Of a stretch of DNA of 64,000 nucleotides, positions 59,840 through 64,000 are shown piece by piece; position 1 is the stretch's first letter, and each line of letters opens with the position of its first letter. The DNA comes from Sepiola atlantica (lineage: Eukaryota; Mollusca; Cephalopoda; Sepiida; Sepiolidae), in NCBI GenBank assembly GCA_963556195.1, contig OY744520.1:3147501-3211500 (forward strand), written 5' to 3'. The position numbers were made by a program, and so were the translations under genes. The notes below the pieces were generated by a model. That model had not been told where the DNA came from and did not search any database. It worked only from the letters and a program-made list of their open reading frames with translations.

Positions 59840-61960
59840 CCAGGAAAAACATTACACCAATTCTCACATTCGATCAACCACTTCGGTACAAAGCAATGAT
59901 GATAGTCGAGTCACAGCTTAGTTACAATCCCCTGAAATCATATGTTTTGCTACTTGGTGGGCTCCATACACAAATAAGCTTTCTGGAGTCAATTGGTCAT
60001 TTGATGACATGTTCTGGATTGCAATAACTTTTTGAACTTGTGTATGATGAAAACACAGTCACGCACATTCTAAGTGGGAAAGCAATTGCAAGAGCCATCC
60101 GCGCACACTTATTAGTTGCTGCTTCTCTGAATGCTATTTTGTTAGCGAAGGCCTATAATTGGTCAGTTTCACATGTCACTGATGATGATAAATCCAACAC
60201 TGATGCAGAACAGTCTATTCCTCAAAATGAAGACCTGAAAGACGCTCAGGGCTATTGAAAGGTCACCTTGATGCGACTGATATATTAAATACTGTTCTGT
60301 CATCAGAGTCTATGGGCAGGATTGACAGAGAATCAACTATGTGAAAAATGCGATTGTTGACCAGCAAACAGCAACATTGTTGATTCAATACCTCGATATG
60401 GTGAATATCCTGCAATTGTTTATAAGACAGAGCGCACCGGGAACTGGGAATTGCACCTTGACGCTGTAAGGAAAATGCTGCCAATATTCGCTGCAGCAGG
60501 ACACATATGCTAACTCAGCCTACTTGTACTTGCAGCAAATGAAGGGGTTTCTAAAAAGCCATCCTGAAGTGTACCAGACATTTTTTGAAGGATTCCATGT
60601 TATTAGACGGGGTTATCGCTACATGACTGGTTTGTCGACGGAGATGCTTATTAGGCAGGTGCTAATGCGAAGCATGACAACGTCTGGAGGGCTTACTCAT
60701 GGCAGAGGAATGGACGAAATACAACGATTGGTTGGACGCTATCACTGCCAACGTCCGCTGAAATCAAGTTTGCAACACAAGAACTAACAAGTATTCGTTT
60801 TGGCACTAGTTACCAACACCAGGAGGAATACATACAAGCTTCTTGCGTTTCTCCAGACATGATATGTATGTCACAACTAGATATGGGGGCCATGCATTGT
60901 CTTTGATGTGTAGTGGTCCATTAACTAAAGCTGCGACTCACCAACGCCGGGTAAAGTGTTCAGTTTGTGTTAATGTGTCACTGGGCTCTTTAATGGTTTT
61001 AAATTAAAAAATGATGTTTTCCTAACTAATGAAGAAAACAAAGAATTGTTCATCAACTTGCTGGGAAAGAATTTGGAGGAAGCAGATTGTTAAGTAGTCA
61101 AGCATCTAGAGACGCTGACGTATTGATTGTGAAGACCGCTCTAGAACTGGCACAGACAGGAGAAACCATTTTGATAGCAGATGACACTGCTCTATTGGTT
61201 TTATGTTATGATGCTAATAGAGATGATGGTTACCACATCTTCTTCATGTCACAACCTACGGATTGTGCAAAAAGTGTTAAGGTCTGGAAAATCACAGAGA
61301 CGTAAAAATCCTTGGGAGATGTGGTCTGTTCAAACATTTCTTTCATTTATGCACTACTGGGTTGTCATTCTACATCAATTATGGAATTGGGAAGGCAGTA
61401 TCCCTTCGAAATGTGATGAACAATATATTTTCTTTCAAACTTGCAGAAGTGTTTGGCAAGTATATCTGTTCAAAAGATGTTATTGGAGCTTTGGAGAAGT
61501 CGTTTGTGTGCCTGCAAAATGGTAATGATGGGGGAAAACATCAATCATCTCCGACTGAGGCGCTTCAAGGAAAGGTTTGCAAAAAGCTAAAAGTGTGTTA
61601 GGACCAAATCATTGCCACCAATTAGAGCAGCTACAAAATACCACAGCTTTCGAGTTTACTTCAAAATTCAGGAATGGAAATGTAGAAACCAGCTAAAACC
61701 TGACGAGTTGAGATGGAAACTTTCAGATGGTGAATTACAAGCAATCAAGAACTGACTTGTCAGCTGGTCCTGTCAATTTGTTGGCTATAATTAGGTGCAA
61801 GTGTGCTTCAGAGTGTATTACAGGAAGATTCCGTTTCAGGAAACATGACATTGACTGTTAACACTTGTGTTGTAATTGCACAGTCCTCCACTGCAGCAAC
61901 TCACTACAGCCAGATCTGGATGATGATGAAGTTAATTTTGACTAGTTTTTACAGGAAATG
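59840..61960 (+). pseudogene. Pseudogene of a PIN-like / CXC-domain multi-copy family
   Basis: A chain of fragments in shifting frames: LTFDQPLRYKAMMIVES (about 59865), LSGKAIARAIRAHLLVAASL (60070-60130), ERTGNWELHLDAVRKMLP (about 60430-60483), RDADVLIVKTALELA with ILIADDTALLVLCYDAN (61106-61220, a PIN-like nuclease pattern), IGKAVSLRNVMNNIFSFKLA (61383-61443), ATKYHSFRVYFKIQEWK (about 61625-61680) and a C-terminal cysteine cluster IRCKCASEC...CCNC (61787-61900), a tesmin/TSO1-like CXC domain. The family is known in many copies in invertebrate genomes. It is dead here: many stops, frameshifts and a missing middle part. Confidence 0.75.
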
Positions 61961-62469
61961 CTCTTTGGTCTGTTAATGAACTTGTTTTGTGGTAGTTATG
62001 CAACAGTTTTGCCCAATCATTCGACCAACTGACCATTCCTTTACTGTAAATTGTCCTTATTTTGTTGTTTATTTTTTATGAAATGTCAGGAATTAATGTG
62101 GCAATTGTTGCCTTGAAAAAGGCTACTTATTCTGTTTGTTGTACCTTTTATATTCATATTTGTGTAAGAAATAAAAAATCATGAAAACAATGGCAGGAGC
62201 TAGTCATTTTCTGGTGTTAGTTTATTATTAAGCATGAAGCTACTTATCATTACAAAAATAATAATCATACTTTTCAGATCATGTCAGGAATTTTATGTCG
62301 CAGAATTTTAATATTGTTAAGTGTGATATAAAAAATGACGTGCGTTGACCCACTTCTGCAAGGTTAATTTTAGCAAACTTTTTTAACTGAAAACAATTTA
62401 TTTATACCCAATATCCAAGTTAAAAAACCCTTGTTAGCAATCAGTCATATTTTGACTGAACTACAAGTA
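61961..62469. other. 3' flank of the pseudogene
   Basis: It includes 'aagaaataaaaaatcatgaa' (62167-62186), a plausible poly(A) signal of the ancestral gene. The rest is AT-rich with no gene. Confidence 0.45.
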
Positions 62470-63040
62470 AATGATTTCACATTTTGCAACTCCGTTTGTT
62501 TTTCCTTTTCAGTTATGTTTTGATTAAATTAACTTTCGTTATTCTCAAATATTTCACTTCGTTCATATTGATTTAATTTCTCTATCTTTTCACATTTCTT
62601 CTATGTTATATGCACTTTAGCTTTCTTTGTGTTTCTTGGACAATGTCGCTTTTTATTTGAATAATTATTATCTCCCATCAATTATTAATCTATTAACCAC
62701 CCTGAATGCTATAGCTTCTAGGTTTAGCTATTTCATTGCGTTACAGCGTAGCTACTTATCCGAACTTTGTTGATTTTTACTTCGAGAAAGAGATTATGTT
62801 TAGTATTGGACATGCATATTTGAACCTAGAAGATTTAAAAAATAATCAAGTCTATAAAGGTGTATCTTTATATGTGTAAGTTAAGACTGACAACCTATTC
62901 TGACCCTTTTATATATCAGGTCAGTATATAGAGATAGTAGCGTTTGCCGTTTATGGGATGCTGATATGTGTCTCTTAATATCATTGTTAGCCGGTTCTAT
63001 ATTATCCTTATCATAACCTACATTATATGTTATTAGTTGT
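62470..63040. repeat. Upstream block (U6)
   Basis: 'tcagttatgttttgattaaa', 'tagtattggacatgcatatt' and 'gatagtagcgtttgccgttt' match U1-U5. It opens a further array unit at the right edge. Confidence 0.78.
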
Positions 63041-63435
63041 ACTCACTAGGGATGCTCACACAGGGCATCATTGATTGCTCATCGACAACCGATGGTATTC
63101 TCTAGAGTCTGAGTGACAACAAGTCTCCGCCTCCTTTTGATAGCCACCGAAAATAAGCTTGCATTATCGTAAGAACCATTGGTGTTCTCTGGGATGTAAG
63201 TAGTTTAGTTTTCGCCATGTTGTAGATTCCATGTGATCCTTCGTTGCTTATGCGGATTGGTTTCCACATTCGATGATTTTTCTTAACATTGCAGCTGTTT
63301 TGATAATTGCTGTCATTTGTATATTTTCAATAATCCCTTTGATTCTAATTTCTCCCAGTCTTTTTCAAGGTTTTTTGAGATTGTTCCTTGTGCTCCTACG
63401 ATTATTGGTATTATTCTTATTTTTTCATGCTTCAT
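63041..63435 (-). pseudogene. Non-LTR retrotransposon fragment, antisense (U6)
   Basis: The minus strand reads IRIIPIIVGAQGTISKNLEK (about 63425-63365), and further on ETNPHKQRRITW-like remnants that correspond to the 'MWKRIRISNKESHGT' C-terminal words of a LINE type common in invertebrates. It sits in the middle of the block where other units have continuous (ATT)-rich DNA, so it is an insertion private to U6. Confidence 0.6.
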
Positions 63436-63740
63436 ATGCTTTATTGTTATCATTATTATCATCATTATAATTATTATTAGTAGTATTATAATTATATTTA
63501 TATTTTAATAAATTATTACTATTATTCATCTTATTATTATATTGATAGCATTATTAATAATTATAATTATTATTAAGAAAATGATCATTAATATGATTAT
63601 TAATTATGTATATATATTAATTATAATAACATTGATACTACTATTATTATCAATATTATTATTATGTATTACAATATAATTATTAATTATAAAGTGATTA
63701 ATAATATCAATAATACAAATATAAGAAATCTCGTCTTAAA
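63436..63740. repeat. A/T low-complexity tract (U6)
   Basis: Degenerate (ATT)n and AT words, counterpart of 3222-3510. The ORFs here are artefacts. Confidence 0.92.
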
Positions 63741-63786
63741 TAAAAGTTGATCAATTGCAGAATCTAAAAAAATGCACTTAAATGTG

Positions 63787-63865
63787 AGGATATTATAGTG
63801 TAGTGAGTATAGTGTCGCGAATGAGTTATTCGACAGTCCCGTGTTCGAATCTTGTTTGGTTCGTT
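63787..63865 (+). other. tRNA-like element (U6)
   Basis: The B box 'gtgttcgaatc' (63841-63851) is intact. The A-box side 'tgtagtgagtatagtgtcgc' is more diverged than in other units. By analogy, gene copy C6 should start about 0.65-0.7 kb to the right, outside the window. Confidence 0.55.
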
Positions 63866-64000
63866 AATCAACATTAAGAGAATTTCATTAGAGAGGTTGA
63901 AAATCTTCATGGTACTACTTGTTGTTCTGTTTATCTATATTTGATTATTTCATTCTTATACTAAATTTCACTCTTAGACTAAACAAAAAAAAAGTCCTTA

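Overview
The window is AT-rich, repeat-dense animal DNA. The evidence is long (AT)n, (CA)n and (ATT)n microsatellites, decayed LINE reverse transcriptases of the Tx1/L1-like and Jockey/CR1-like types, two solo LTRs, DNA-transposon derivatives and a relic of a multi-copy invertebrate gene family. There are no operons, ribosome-binding sites or long intact host ORFs. The best guess is a marine invertebrate, possibly a mollusc, but nothing here fixes the taxon. 

The organising principle is a tandem array of roughly 9-16 kb units (U1 to U6). Each unit runs, left to right: an 'upstream block' (about 1 kb), an (ATT)n/low-complexity tract, a tRNA-like element with an RNA polymerase III B box, a compact promoter (inverted CCAAT plus TATA), a single-exon-looking gene for an 82-residue single-pass membrane protein, a 3' UTR with a fixed AATAAA about 1.02 kb after the ATG, a long flank, a Jockey-a LINE fragment, a Tx1-like LINE fragment, a 74-bp minisatellite, and an (AT)n tract. 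Gene copies lie at 4298-4546 (C1), 13553-13801 (C2), 30077-30324 (C3, frameshifted at its start), 41089-41337 (C4) and 52682-52930 (C5). The right end (62470-64000) is the start of a sixth unit whose gene should lie about 0.5 kb beyond the window. A fragment at 2320-2490 is the scar of another unit collapsed by deletion. 

The coding core, residues about 13-72, is almost invariant. The N-terminus and codon 30 vary. Variants are shuffled between copies (all four combinations at codons 30 and 48), which points to gene conversion. I do not recognise the protein family. This array is the most interesting host feature. 

Unit-specific insertions are unusually well dated because sister units preserve the empty sites. 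They are solo LTRs at 8235-9088 (U1) and 27697-28855 (U3), an 8-bp-TSD transposon at 42681-43787 (U4), Helitron-like hairpin elements at 16797-17604 (U2) and 59001-59823 (U5, opposite orientation), and a 1.45-kb insertion at 15086-16540 (U2). Jockey-b LINE copies at the same site in U3 and U4 share the same damaged active-site motif, so those two units are young sisters. U5 ends in a decayed pseudogene of a PIN-like/CXC-domain family (59840-61960). Most other ORFs are shadows or low-complexity translations.
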